IMG/VR virus record: IMGVR_UViG_3300028388_003667
Coordinates: 1-23,071 of that record
Reading direction: 5' to 3' (one strand)
From: a virus
Length of the DNA stretch: 23,071 nt
Numbering within the stretch: position 1 is the stretch's first letter; every line of letters begins with the position of its first letter. The position numbers were made by a program, and so were the translations under genes. Below, piece by piece: positions 15,905 through 21,960 of the stretch. The notes under the pieces were generated by a model. It worked only from the letters and a program-made list of their open reading frames with translations. It searched no databases and was not told the origin of the DNA.

Positions 15905-16159
15905 TCAGCCCGGCGCGAAGAAGGATCGGGGGCTGATGCCGGCCGTGTCTGTCGCCATCGTGTTGGCCATCGTGCGGCGCTGCGTGGAGAAGCTGTCCCG
16001 GCGCTGGGCCCGTGTCTTGAGGTCGGCCTTTCGGCGCTCGGCCTGCGCGTTCGCCTCGTTTTTCTTCTGCTGGCGGCGCATGGCCGCCCGCTGCGAGCTG
16101 GCGGAGCTCATCCCCACAACGGAGGTCGCGGCTACAATCATGCTGAGTGGATCGCACAT
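15905..16159 (-). CDS. Small MCDP-type protein upstream of portal (84 aa)
   Basis: The ATG at 16159 has AGGGGGTCAGGG upstream as ribosome site. It begins MCDPLSMIVAATSVVGMSSAS, so it shares the MCDPxS plus short hydrophobic opening with the gp14-like protein at 8039-8530. The remainder is a strongly basic, Gln/Arg/Lys helical tail (RAAMRRQQKKNEANAQAERRK) ending in TAGISPRSFFAPG. It may be a second, shortened gp14-like ejection protein, a head-completion protein or a membrane-associated factor; none is proven. It directly precedes portal, with one base between the stop and the next ATG. The hydrophobic part (~13 residues) is too short for a normal transmembrane helix. Confidence 0.7.
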   Translation of the reverse strand: MCDPLSMIVAATSVVGMSSASSQRAAMRRQQKKNEANAQAERRKADLKTRAQRRDSFSTQRRTMANTMATDTAGISPRSFFAPG

Positions 16160-16368
16160 GTCCCTGACCCCCTACATCTGGTGTGCTTGCCGGGGACTCT
16201 CCACAATATCTTGCGTTGGGTCAAGCCGCGCGCTAATCTCGGCTCACCTCGTTCCAGAGGTCTCGACTGCCAAAGGGACGGGGCGGAAGCAATTCCTCCC
16301 TGTTGGACTTGCCCCGGCCACCGCAAACCGTTCCCCCCAGGTAGCGTCTCGGTGGTCGGGGCCTTTTT
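16160..16368. other. Non-coding gap between large terminase and the small MCDP gene
   Basis: About 209 bases with no convincing gene on either strand. It contains the plus-strand terminator described separately, plus on the minus strand a GGGGC/GCCCC pairing around 16282-16317. A TTGACC (16219-16224) and a TATTGT (16203-16208) are present on the minus strand, but only 10 bases apart, too close for a standard promoter. No tRNA cloverleaf was found. Confidence 0.5.
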
Positions 16369-16370
16369 TT
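16311..16370 (+). terminator. Intrinsic terminator pointing rightward, against the late operon
   Basis: The left arm GCCCCGGCCACCG (16311-16323) pairs with CGGTGGTCGGGGC (16350-16362) over 13 bp with one G-U pair. A 26-nt loop separates them, and C plus seven T (16364-16370) follow. The T-run overlaps the stop codon of the large terminase gene. On the minus strand the same hairpin has no U-tract, so termination is directional, for transcripts moving rightward. No plus-strand gene is visible to the left, so it may limit antisense transcription or end a small RNA. Confidence 0.65.
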
Positions 16371-17940
16371 ACCGAATCCCACGGCTGAGAATGGAGGACA
16401 TCCGCCTCTGCTTGCGTGTCCCGCCCCGGTCGAACACGTTCTGCTTGTACGTCGCCTGCACCTGCGCTTTCTGCGCGAGATCGCGGCCGATCAGGCGCTT
16501 TCCGTAGCCCATCCTCAGCATCATGTAGTGCTCGGCGTCCGCGACGTGGCTGTAGATCGACTTCTTGTCGACCTCCTCCCGGTCGGGGAGGTAGCAGTAG
16601 CCGCCCTTCTTCCCCGCCGCGAGGTAGGTGCAGGAAGGGCTGAGAAAGTATCCGGGCCTGCCGCCGTCGACGAGGGTGTTGATCTGCGTTTGCACCGCCC
16701 CCATCCGCACGTCCGGGTCGTTCGTCCACGCGGGCTTCACGTCGAGCCCCGCCGCCTTGAAGATCTGGAACGGCGTGCGGCCATCGACCTCCGACCGCTT
16801 CTCCGCCGGGTCTCCCGTCAGCACGATCTTGAAGTCGGGGTAGTGCGTCTGGATGTGCTTTTTCAGGATGTCAGCGAACTGGACCGTGTGCGTGTCGCGC
16901 GTCACCAGCTCGTCGAAAATCCGCACCTGCCCCCGAATGTCCTGCCCGAAGCAGGCTGCGGGCGTCAGACCCCAGTCGATCCCCACATGGATGATCCTCT
17001 GCTCGGGGTCGGGCCCGAACGGCTCGGCGGCGACGTGCAGGGTCTCGTTGAAGTCCCGGTAGACAGGGCGGCCTGCGAAGATCCTCCCGATCTTGTTCTG
17101 GAGCATGTTCCTGATCCAATCGCGTGTCTGCCCGTGCAGGAGCCTCTGGTAGTACTCCTCGTCCGTGTACTTGGCGTTCTCGCGCTCGGGATTGTTCCTG
17201 TACCCCTTCAGCACCCCCTCGCCGTCCATGACATCCAGCACTCCCGGCGGCTGGGTGAAGAACTTCCACCCCTCCGGGACCAGCAGCGACATGCGGTCCT
17301 CCTCCGTCATCCAGTCCGGAGGCTCTGCCTGCCCCGACATGATCGCCCACCAGTGCTCCTCGTCCGGCGCGTTCGTGTCCATCACCAGACAGGGACGCCG
17401 TGAGCCGCCCTCGATCTTCCTCGGGTAGCGGGAGAGCCGCGAGATCGCCGCCGTGACGATCTGGCGGTTGATCTCCCGCGCCTCGTTGATGAACGCATGG
17501 GTGAACTCGAAGGAGAGCAGCTTTTTCACGTCCTCCTCCCGGTCGAGGGCGAGGAACCAGACCTCGTTCTCGAGGTTCAGCTCGGGAATCCGCATGTCCT
17601 GGCGGAACGGCGCGCGCCACCGCACCTTCCCGAACTCCTGCTCCGGAAACCACTCCAGCCACGTCTTCATCGTGGTGGTCTCAAGCTGAGGCGTGGTGTT
17701 CCGGATGACGCATTGCCGAACCTTCTTCGGCCCGGTTCGCTCCTCCGGCGGCGTCTCCAGCGTTTCCCCCGCCGCCGCGTTCACCGTGTTGTGCTCAGAA
17801 AGGGCCAGCCGGAACATCTCTATGCAGCAGGCCACCGACTTCCCCGACCCGATCGGCCCCTGTATCCCCCGGACGAAAGACCCGTCTTGCATGAACTCCG
17901 AGAGAACCCGGCCATCCGGCGTGTAGTTGAGAGAGATCAT
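16369..17940 (-). CDS. terL: Terminase large subunit (523 aa)
   Basis: The start is the ATG at 17940, overlapping the upstream stop (ATGA). The longer frame back to 18081 only repeats the upstream gene in another frame. Walker A is GPIGSGKS at residues 28-35. The Walker B-like strand is THAFINEAREI, with Asn in place of the usual Asp before the catalytic Glu. The C-terminal RNase H-like nuclease shows its acidic triad in HVGIDWG, VLTGDPAEKRSEVDG and HVADAEHY. The protein packages DNA through the portal using ATP and cuts it at termini. The short N-terminus before Walker A is a feature of this podovirus group. The C-terminal tail is basic (TRKQRRMSS), as expected for the portal-contacting end. 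Confidence 0.93.
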   Translation of the reverse strand: MISLNYTPDGRVLSEFMQDGSFVRGIQGPIGSGKSVACCIEMFRLALSEHNTVNAAAGETLETPPEERTGPKKVRQCVIRNTTPQLETTTMKTWLEWFPEQEFGKVRWRAPFRQDMRIPELNLENEVWFLALDREEDVKKLLSFEFTHAFINEAREINRQIVTAAISRLSRYPRKIEGGSRRPCLVMDTNAPDEEHWWAIMSGQAEPPDWMTEEDRMSLLVPEGWKFFTQPPGVLDVMDGEGVLKGYRNNPERENAKYTDEEYYQRLLHGQTRDWIRNMLQNKIGRIFAGRPVYRDFNETLHVAAEPFGPDPEQRIIHVGIDWGLTPAACFGQDIRGQVRIFDELVTRDTHTVQFADILKKHIQTHYPDFKIVLTGDPAEKRSEVDGRTPFQIFKAAGLDVKPAWTNDPDVRMGAVQTQINTLVDGGRPGYFLSPSCTYLAAGKKGGYCYLPDREEVDKKSIYSHVADAEHYMMLRMGYGKRLIGRDLAQKAQVQATYKQNVFDRGGTRKQRRMSSILSRGIR

Positions 17941-18389
17941 CTGAGGCCGTGTCTCCTCGCCCGCAACCGGGCCCGGTGCAGCTCCTCCCGCTGCCATTTC
18001 GTGAGAGCCGCCATCACCTTGCGCGGCGCACCCCGGCTCACCTTGTACTCCGCGTGCGTTCCCGGCCCCGACCGGACGCACCAGTACCCGTCCATGTCAA
18101 AGAACCCCCGGTTGATCCCGACCTCCACCCGGAACAGAACCCCGCGTGGAATCCGATCAACCTCCGCCCGGTTGCGCGGCGCCCCCTTCGGCCCCGTCTC
18201 CTCCCGGTGAAACGGAACCTCCTCCGGTTCCGCCTCGGAAGGATAGAGATCGGGATAAAGCCGCCGCATCCGGTCCCGATCCACGACACCGCCAGGCCGA
18301 ACCCCCCGCTCCGCAGGCTTGTTGATCGGAGAGGGCTGAGAACGATCCACAACCGGCCTTGTCTCTATCCTGCGAAAGAAGCCGCTCAT
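17937..18389 (-). CDS. Unknown protein upstream of large terminase (150 aa)
   Basis: The start is the ATG at 18389, overlapping the previous stop (ATGA). A longer frame to 18671 has a Gly/Ser-rich tail that is a shadow of the upstream gene. The N-terminus is MSGFFRRIETRPVVDRSQ. The middle is Arg/Pro/Glu-rich (residues ~20-70). Residues ~75-115 look folded, with GVLFRVEVGIN, GFFDMDGYWCVRSGPGTHAEYKVSRG. The last 30 residues are strongly basic and helical (KWQREELHRARLRARRHG). No family is recognised. Its stop overlaps the large terminase start, so it is co-translated with it. The basic tail suggests nucleic-acid contact, which is inference. Confidence 0.7.
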   Translation of the reverse strand: MSGFFRRIETRPVVDRSQPSPINKPAERGVRPGGVVDRDRMRRLYPDLYPSEAEPEEVPFHREETGPKGAPRNRAEVDRIPRGVLFRVEVGINRGFFDMDGYWCVRSGPGTHAEYKVSRGAPRKVMAALTKWQREELHRARLRARRHGLR

Positions 18390-18709
18390 CCCCAACCCTT
18401 CCGAATGCAGAGACGCCGGTACTTCGCAAGGTTCACGATGTGAATCCGGAGAACATCCCCATCCCCCTCCCAACCCAGAACCTCCGGACCAACCTCCTTC
18501 ACCACCTGATCGACCTCCCGGACACTCCGGCACCCGTTCAACCGATCCCGAATCTCCTGAGCGCGCTCGATCAGCCCCTTGTGGCGCTCCCAAGCCGCCG
18601 CCTCTTCCGCCGTCATCTCCATAACCCAACCAGACATCGGTCGCTGCCCTCCCTCCGTCCAACATGAGCAAAACTCATAATCCCCGCAACAATCTTCAAT
18701 CCGCCTCAT
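18386..18709 (-). CDS. Unknown protein with N-terminal Cys cluster (107 aa)
   Basis: I prefer the ATG at 18709 (MRRIEDCC). The alternative ATG at 18769 lies inside the direct repeats and has no ribosome site, but it is in frame and would add 20 residues. Residues 7-16 hold CC-x5-C-x-C (Cys 7, 8, 14 and 16), a compact cluster that could bind a metal. The rest is helical (MEMTAEEAAAWERHKGLIERAQ), with a REVDQVVKEVGPEVL segment and a basic end (KYRRLCIRKGWG). No family is recognised. The stop overlaps the next start (ATGA). A 13-bp perfect dyad, ACTCGTCACGAGT, sits at 18715-18727, five bases upstream of the start, and could regulate transcription or translation. Codons near the start are AT-richer than those of its neighbours. 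Confidence 0.6.
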   Translation of the reverse strand: MRRIEDCCGDYEFCSCWTEGGQRPMSGWVMEMTAEEAAAWERHKGLIERAQEIRDRLNGCRSVREVDQVVKEVGPEVLGWEGDGDVLRIHIVNLAKYRRLCIRKGWG

Positions 18710-18714
18710 ACTCC

Positions 18715-18727
18715 ACTCGTCACGAGT
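18715..18727. promoter_or_regulatory. 13-bp dyad, operator-like
   Basis: The perfect inverted repeat ACTCGT-C-ACGAGT ends five bases before the ATG of the Cys-cluster gene and adjoins its GAGTGGAG ribosome region. It is more suited to a dimeric protein than to an RNA hairpin, because the loop would be one base. Confidence 0.4.
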
Positions 18728-18748
18728 AACAGCAGAGACCGCTCCAAA

Positions 18749-18856
18749 AACTCCGGGATGCCTTTGCATTTTGTCAGGGTGGGCACAGCAGAACTCCGGG
18801 AGTGCTCTGCATTTTGTCAGGGGGAAACTCCGGGGCCCTTCTGCATTTTGTCAGGG
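18749..18856 (+). repeat. Three 31-bp direct repeats (iteron-like)
   Basis: The unit is AACTCCGGG-N8-GCATTTTGTCAGGG, with an invariant 17-base offset between the starts of its two conserved blocks. Copies lie at 18749-18779, 18792-18822 and 18826-18856. On the minus strand each copy carries ATG-CAR followed two codons later by CCC-GGA-GTT, encoding M-Q-x-x-P-G-V. In copies 3 and 2 this opens mini-ORFs of 9 and 12 codons. In copy 1 it is in frame with the Cys-cluster gene. They lie between the small terminase gene and the rest of the late operon. Confidence 0.85.
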
Positions 18857-18937
18857 TGGGCCGGGTCGCCTGTCACACGCCGACCTGTTTTTCCCCCACC
18901 CCCCCCTGTCACCTGCCTCTACCGAAAAGTTCTCGGC
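18857..18937. other. Non-coding spacer with C/G-homopolymer tract
   Basis: It holds CCTGTCAC twice (18869-18876 and 18905-18912) and a C5-A-C8 tract at 18893-18906, which is G8-T-G5 on the minus strand. The tract is able to pause polymerase or take an unusual structure. No gene is seen. Confidence 0.45.
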
Positions 18938-19396
18938 TCAATCGTCCTCGTGGTCTATCACTTTGGCCGAGTCCACCCCTTGGCCCAGGTTGATGCTCAC
19001 CTGCACGGGTCTTGCTGACCCTGCCTGTTGCGCCTGCCCCTTGCTGGCGTCGCCCATCATCCCGAGCCTTTCGGCCCTTGAGAGGATGGCCTCCGCGGCC
19101 TTCTCCCGGACCAGTTCGCTCTTCGCCTCGAGCAGTCTCTCCTGCGTCTTGAGAGCCCTGCTCACAAGGGTTGCGTAGCTGGATTTTGCCCCGGCGAGCA
19201 CCGCCTTTTGCCCGCGTTCTGACCGTAGGAAGACGCCGAGCGTGTTGCTATTGGAGTATCCTGCTTGCTCTGCGATCTCTTCTGTTGAGAGGTCGCCTTG
19301 TATGTAGAGGTGGATTGCGAGTTGCTGTCGTTGAGTCAGGCCGAGGTCGTCGAACTCTTTGACAGCTGGGAGGTCGCGTGGTTCTTCGGGGGTCAC
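18938..19396 (-). CDS. terS: Terminase small subunit (152 aa)
   Basis: The preferred start is the GTG at 19396, preceded by AGGCGAG at 8 nt and lying 13 bases after the previous stop. A GTG at 19447 would overlap the upstream gene by 38 bases and has no ribosome site. Residues ~21-60 (TQRQQLAIHLYIQGDLSTEEIAEQAGYSN) form a helix-turn-helix, followed by GVFLRSERGQKAVLAGA. This is the usual DNA-recognition domain of phage small terminases. A helical oligomerisation region (~70-115) and a flexible Gln/Gly/Ser C-terminus with an acidic end follow. It recognises the packaging start site and presents DNA to the large subunit. The direct repeats 80 bases downstream are an attractive target. The call is by domain plan and context. 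Confidence 0.78.
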   Translation of the reverse strand: MTPEEPRDLPAVKEFDDLGLTQRQQLAIHLYIQGDLSTEEIAEQAGYSNSNTLGVFLRSERGQKAVLAGAKSSYATLVSRALKTQERLLEAKSELVREKAAEAILSRAERLGMMGDASKGQAQQAGSARPVQVSINLGQGVDSAKVIDHEDD

Positions 19397-19409
19397 TTTG
19401 TGGTCTCGC

Positions 19410-19634
19410 CTAGGACGGAGGGAACGGAGTTCCCGAGGTCTTTGCACGGCATTTGGCTTTTGTCTCGCCTACGGCCACGTCGGGGTCGCTTGCTTTCGCT
19501 TTGCTCTTTCCCTTGAGCGGCGATGGTTGGCCTCCGGCCCCCTTGCCCCCGGTAGAGAGAGGATTTGGCGTTTCTCCGCCTCTGTCAAGTGAAAGATATT
19601 CATGATCTGGCGGGGTTTCATGAGGCTGGCTCAT
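19410..19634 (-). CDS. Unknown Lys-rich protein, first gene of the late operon (74 aa)
   Basis: The ATG at 19634 has GGGGGAG at 8 nt, a strong site, though part of it can pair into a leader hairpin. The protein is hydrophilic and looks disordered: MSQPHETPPDHEYLSLDRGG, then Gly/Pro/Lys-rich segments (PLKGKSKAKASDPD) and a TPFPPS end. No family is recognised and the composition is low-complexity, so the ribosome site and its placement 13 bases before the small terminase start are the main support. A second frame, ATG 19621 or 19603 to TAG 19469, overlaps it and encodes a 44-50-residue basic peptide in frame with the small terminase. Either or both could be used. Confidence 0.5.
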   Translation of the reverse strand: MSQPHETPPDHEYLSLDRGGETPNPLSTGGKGAGGQPSPLKGKSKAKASDPDVAVGETKAKCRAKTSGTPFPPS

Positions 19635-20236
19635 GTTAGCGTCTCCCCCTGAAGGGGGCCGGGCTACTCGGGCTAAAGCCCCGAGCCCCAGCGAGCTGGG
19701 TCTCGGCAATACTGCGAGTATCCCTGACGCGGGACAGGGAGAGGGGGAGGCGCGCTGTCGCCTGCCTTGTCGATTCCCGGGAACCCACTCGTGGGCGGCC
19801 TCACCTCCTCGTCGACGGCCTGTTCCCGGCAATCGTCTGCGTTGGCGACTGAGAGCAGTTGCGCGAGGGCGAACGACCCCACGGCCTTCCGGCCTCTTCG
19901 GGGGTGTTCGCTGAGAGGGCGGTCGTCTCCGACCGGCGATCCCCTGCGTGCCTGCCACCTTGTTCCAAGGCTGGCCTGGCCCTTGGGGCTCGTCGGCCGG
20001 TTCCTTCCTGATCTCTGCCTGGCTGGCGACCAGCACGCACACACACACGAGCTGGATCGTAACCTGCAGTTGGCCTCCCAATTCGCGCCGCCTCAAGGAT
20101 CGCGACTTTTCCCGAGTGAAAAGCCGCGCCCGGGACCAGTCCCGGCTTCGTCCTTGACCCGGCACGAATTGAGACGCGGGGACTTCGCACGATCCACGCC
20201 CGTTGCGTGGGCGCCAATCAGAAACGGAGACACCTG
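19635..20236. promoter_or_regulatory. Divergent regulatory region between late and rightward operons
   Basis: About 600 bases separate the leftward and rightward operons. Open frames exist but have shadow-like composition and no ribosome sites. No clear sigma-70 promoter is visible in either direction. For the leftward side there is a 13-bp dyad ATACTGCGAGTAT at 19709-19721 and three adjacent hairpins. For the rightward side there are stems at 20106-20123 (CTTTTC/GAAAAG), 20130-20145 (CCGGGAC/GTCCCGG) and 20194-20210 (CCACGC/GCGTGG), the last ending 26 bases before the first start codon. A short CA run lies at 20038-20050. Both operons probably start in this region. Confidence 0.55.
19645..19700 (-). 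promoter_or_regulatory. Structured 5' leader of the late operon
   Basis: On the minus strand three hairpins follow one another: CCCAGC/GCTGGG (19687-19700), CTCGGG/CCCGAG (19667-19685) and CCCCC/GGGGG with a 4-base loop (19645-19658). The last one takes up most of the GGGGGAG ribosome site of the 74-aa gene. This could lower translation until the structure is opened. Confidence 0.5.
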
Positions 20237-20473
20237 ATGACCAAGCTAGAGAACATCGCCAGTTACGACCCGACCGACGACATCATCGCCCGGATCGACG
20301 CGGAGCGGGAGTTCCTCCGCCTTTCCGAGAGCCTGATGGAGTACGACGACATCGACTACCAGGACGAGATCGACCGCAGGACATGCGGCTACCCGCCCAA
20401 GCCGCTCCTGACCACGCGGGAGAACCTCAACGCCGAGCTCGAGCTCGTCCTCGACGACACCATCCCGTTCTGA
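20237..20473 (+). CDS. Unknown acidic protein, first rightward gene (78 aa)
   Basis: The ATG at 20237 has GGAG at 7 nt spacing; an earlier in-frame ATG at 20207 has none and falls in a leader hairpin. The protein (MTKLENIASYDPTDDIIARI...) is acidic and helical in its first half, with EYDDIDYQDEIDRRTCGYPPKP in the middle and an acidic ELELVLDDTIPF end. No family is recognised. It is separated from the next gene by 15 bases containing AAAGGAAAG. Small acidic proteins at the front of a phage early operon often act on host enzymes, but nothing here shows a specific target. Confidence 0.75.
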   Translation: MTKLENIASYDPTDDIIARIDAEREFLRLSESLMEYDDIDYQDEIDRRTCGYPPKPLLTTRENLNAELELVLDDTIPF

Positions 20474-20488
20474 AGAAAGGAAAGCACG

Positions 20489-20773
20489 ATGAACCGCAAC
20501 GATTACACCGACCTCCTCGTCGACCTCGAGCGCGCAGGCGACGACATCTCGGGCCTCGTCGAGATCAAGGACCAGCTCGACCACCAGCTGATGGTCCACA
20601 TCGCGGACCTCCGGGAGGTCAAGCAGGCTCTCCGCGAGGCCAAGCGGGGCGAGGCCGCCCTCCGCCGCGCGATCTGGCGCGAGGATCAGAAGATGGAGCT
20701 TCGCGAGCTTCGCCGGAAGATCGCCCAGCGGCTCCCGGCCCTCCCCAAGGTCCAGGTCACGATCACCCGCTGA
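20489..20773 (+). CDS. Unknown coiled-coil protein (94 aa)
   Basis: The ATG at 20489 follows AAAGGAAAG. The protein is almost wholly helical, with long runs of charged heptads from residue ~10 to 85 (DLLVDLERAGDD, DLREVKQALREAKRGEAALRRAI, MELRELRRKIAQR). It ends in PALPKVQVTITR, which may be a short beta strand. It could dimerise as a coiled coil. No family is recognised. A UUCG hairpin lies just after the stop. Confidence 0.75.
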   Translation: MNRNDYTDLLVDLERAGDDISGLVEIKDQLDHQLMVHIADLREVKQALREAKRGEAALRRAIWREDQKMELRELRRKIAQRLPALPKVQVTITR

Positions 20774-20785
20774 CCGGACGACAGG

Positions 20786-20805
20786 CCGGGGCCTTCGGGC
20801 CCCGG
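20786..20805 (+). terminator. UUCG-capped hairpin without U-tract
   Basis: CCGGGGCC, loop TTCG, GGCCCCGG: a very stable 8-bp stem 12 bases after the coiled-coil gene stop. TCAAAAAG follows instead of a U-tract, so processing, 3'-end protection or pausing is likelier than complete termination. Confidence 0.55.
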
Positions 20806-20867
20806 TCAAAAAGACCAGACCCCCAACGAGGGGCGCTTAACCACCTGAACCGAGAAGGAACCAAGAC

Positions 20868-21467
20868 ATGGGTAACGCAATCACCAAGGAAGAAGCCGCA
20901 GCGGTCGAAGAGTTCAAGTCGCAGCGCGAAGCCGAGGCCGAGGCCCGCCGCCTCGCGGAGCGGTCCATCGAGGACGTCTACATCGACGCCTTCACCGGCT
21001 ACACCGAGGGCACCGAGGAGCCGCCGCACCTGATGGAGGCCTTCGCCACCATCGCGGCGTTCTTCCACAACGACGATCCGACGTTCCAAGACGGCGAGAC
21101 CGATCCGAATAACGCTCAGTTCAACCAGAAGGGACTGATGGGCAACCTCTGCCAGCAGGCCGACTGGATGCTCCAGCGCGAGGAGCGCCGTCTCGGCTAC
21201 CTCCGCGGCGCGGTCGGTCGCGCCCAGCGAAACCACCGCAGCGGCGAGATCGACGAGCTGGAGCTCCGCAAGGTCGAGCTGGACTACGGACGCTCGAAGG
21301 CGGTGAACATCCCGATCCTGGAGGACTTCCTCGTCGCCGCCAAGGCCGCCTTCGTGGCTCAGTTCGGAGAAGAATGGCGCCGTCCGGTCAAGGCCGCCCC
21401 GTCCGAGGCGACGGAGCGCGATCTCAACGCGACGTTCGAGAAGGCAGCCGTCAAGCGGCGCTTCTGA
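20868..21467 (+). CDS. Unknown protein (199 aa), last gene before the terminator
   Basis: The ATG at 20868 has AAGGA at 8-9 nt, within a CCAAGACATG context shared with the gene at 22707. Residues 1-35 form a charged helix rich in Ala/Glu/Arg (EEAAAVEEFKSQREAEAEARR). The middle has aromatic and helical segments (AFATIAAFFHNDDPTF, LMGNLCQQADWMLQREERRLGYL), then an AFVAQFGEEWRRPV segment and a basic KAAVKRRF end. No signal peptide, transmembrane segment or catalytic motif is visible. I do not recognise the family. A strong intrinsic terminator follows 9 bases after the stop, so this gene probably closes a transcription unit. Confidence 0.75.
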   Translation: MGNAITKEEAAAVEEFKSQREAEAEARRLAERSIEDVYIDAFTGYTEGTEEPPHLMEAFATIAAFFHNDDPTFQDGETDPNNAQFNQKGLMGNLCQQADWMLQREERRLGYLRGAVGRAQRNHRSGEIDELELRKVELDYGRSKAVNIPILEDFLVAAKAAFVAQFGEEWRRPVKAAPSEATERDLNATFEKAAVKRRF

Positions 21468-21475
21468 TCCACCGA

Positions 21476-21507
21476 GGCTCCCCGGTTCGCCGGGGGGCCT
21501 TTCTTCG
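21476..21507 (+). terminator. Intrinsic terminator
   Basis: GGCTCCCCGG pairs with CCGGGGGGCC (21476-21485 and 21490-21499) in a 10-bp stem with one G-U pair and a TTCG loop, followed by TTTCTTCG. It lies directly after the 199-aa gene and is oriented for rightward transcription. Confidence 0.85.
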
Positions 21508-21699
21508 TGCTTCGCACTCGAGACTCCGTCGGCCGAGAGGATGCCCTCTCGGACTCTCCAGACGAGATCCTCTTCCCCGAGACACAGGCCCCCTTGCAGG
21601 CGGGACAGGCGAAAGACGCGGCTCGGTCGGTCGGTCACTTCGCTCCCTCCCTCCCTCGCACCGCACCAGGGGGAAGCGCCACATACCGGAGAACAACCA
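21508..21699 (+). other. Intergenic region, probable new transcription start
   Basis: About 190 bases between a strong terminator and the membrane protein gene, so the next genes need their own promoter or read-through. Visible are an 8-bp perfect hairpin CCGAGAGG/CCTCTCGG (21533-21552, loop ATGC), short tetranucleotide runs of TCGG (21623-21636) and CTCC (21643-21658), and GGAG before the next start. No standard promoter was recognised. Confidence 0.45.
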
Positions 21700-21960
21700 A
21701 TGCTGACTTACGCGACCATCGCTGCGCTCACCGCGGCCTCGACCCTCATCTTCCTGCGCCGTCTCACGAGCTGGCGCCTCATACTGCGCTACCGCGCGGG
21801 GATCGACGCGATCTTCACCATCGCTCTCTTCGCCGTGTTCGCCGGAACCCTCGGCGGGGCCGTCATCGCTGCAATGGGCGGCCTCATCCTCAGCATCGTC
21901 CTCGGGGCGGGCCAGCTCATCACAAACCTGACCTCCCGCACACACAAGATGTTGAGGTGA
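21700..21960 (+). CDS. Small membrane protein, holin-like topology (86 aa)
   Basis: The ATG at 21700 has GGAG at 8-9 nt. Residues ~2-19 form one hydrophobic helix, followed by a basic loop (RRLTSWRLILRYR). A long hydrophobic region at ~36-76, with GTLGGAVIAAMGGLILSIVLGAG, could span the membrane twice. The end is short and basic. Two or three helices in under 90 residues with a charged tail is typical of holins but also of many early phage membrane proteins that alter the host envelope. There is no adjacent endolysin in view, so the lysis role is only a possibility. The Gly/Ala-rich helices suggest tight packing or oligomers. Confidence 0.75.
   Translation: MLTYATIAALTAASTLIFLRRLTSWRLILRYRAGIDAIFTIALFAVFAGTLGGAVIAAMGGLILSIVLGAGQLITNLTSRTHKMLR

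Noticed and set aside
16160-16368. Possible tRNA, small ORF or promoter in the gap after the large terminase
   Set aside because: No acceptor-stem/T-loop pattern, the 62-codon frame has no ribosome site, and the promoter-like boxes are only 10 bases apart.
18893-18906. G8-T-G5 tract as a G-quadruplex
   Set aside because: Two G-blocks split by one T could fold in principle, but loops are poorly defined. It is recorded only as a homopolymer tract.
19673-20217. Overlapping minus- and plus-strand frames of 120-160 codons in the divergent region
   Set aside because: Composition is shadow-like in all frames, none has a ribosome site, and hairpins crowd the area. A real small gene is not fully excluded.
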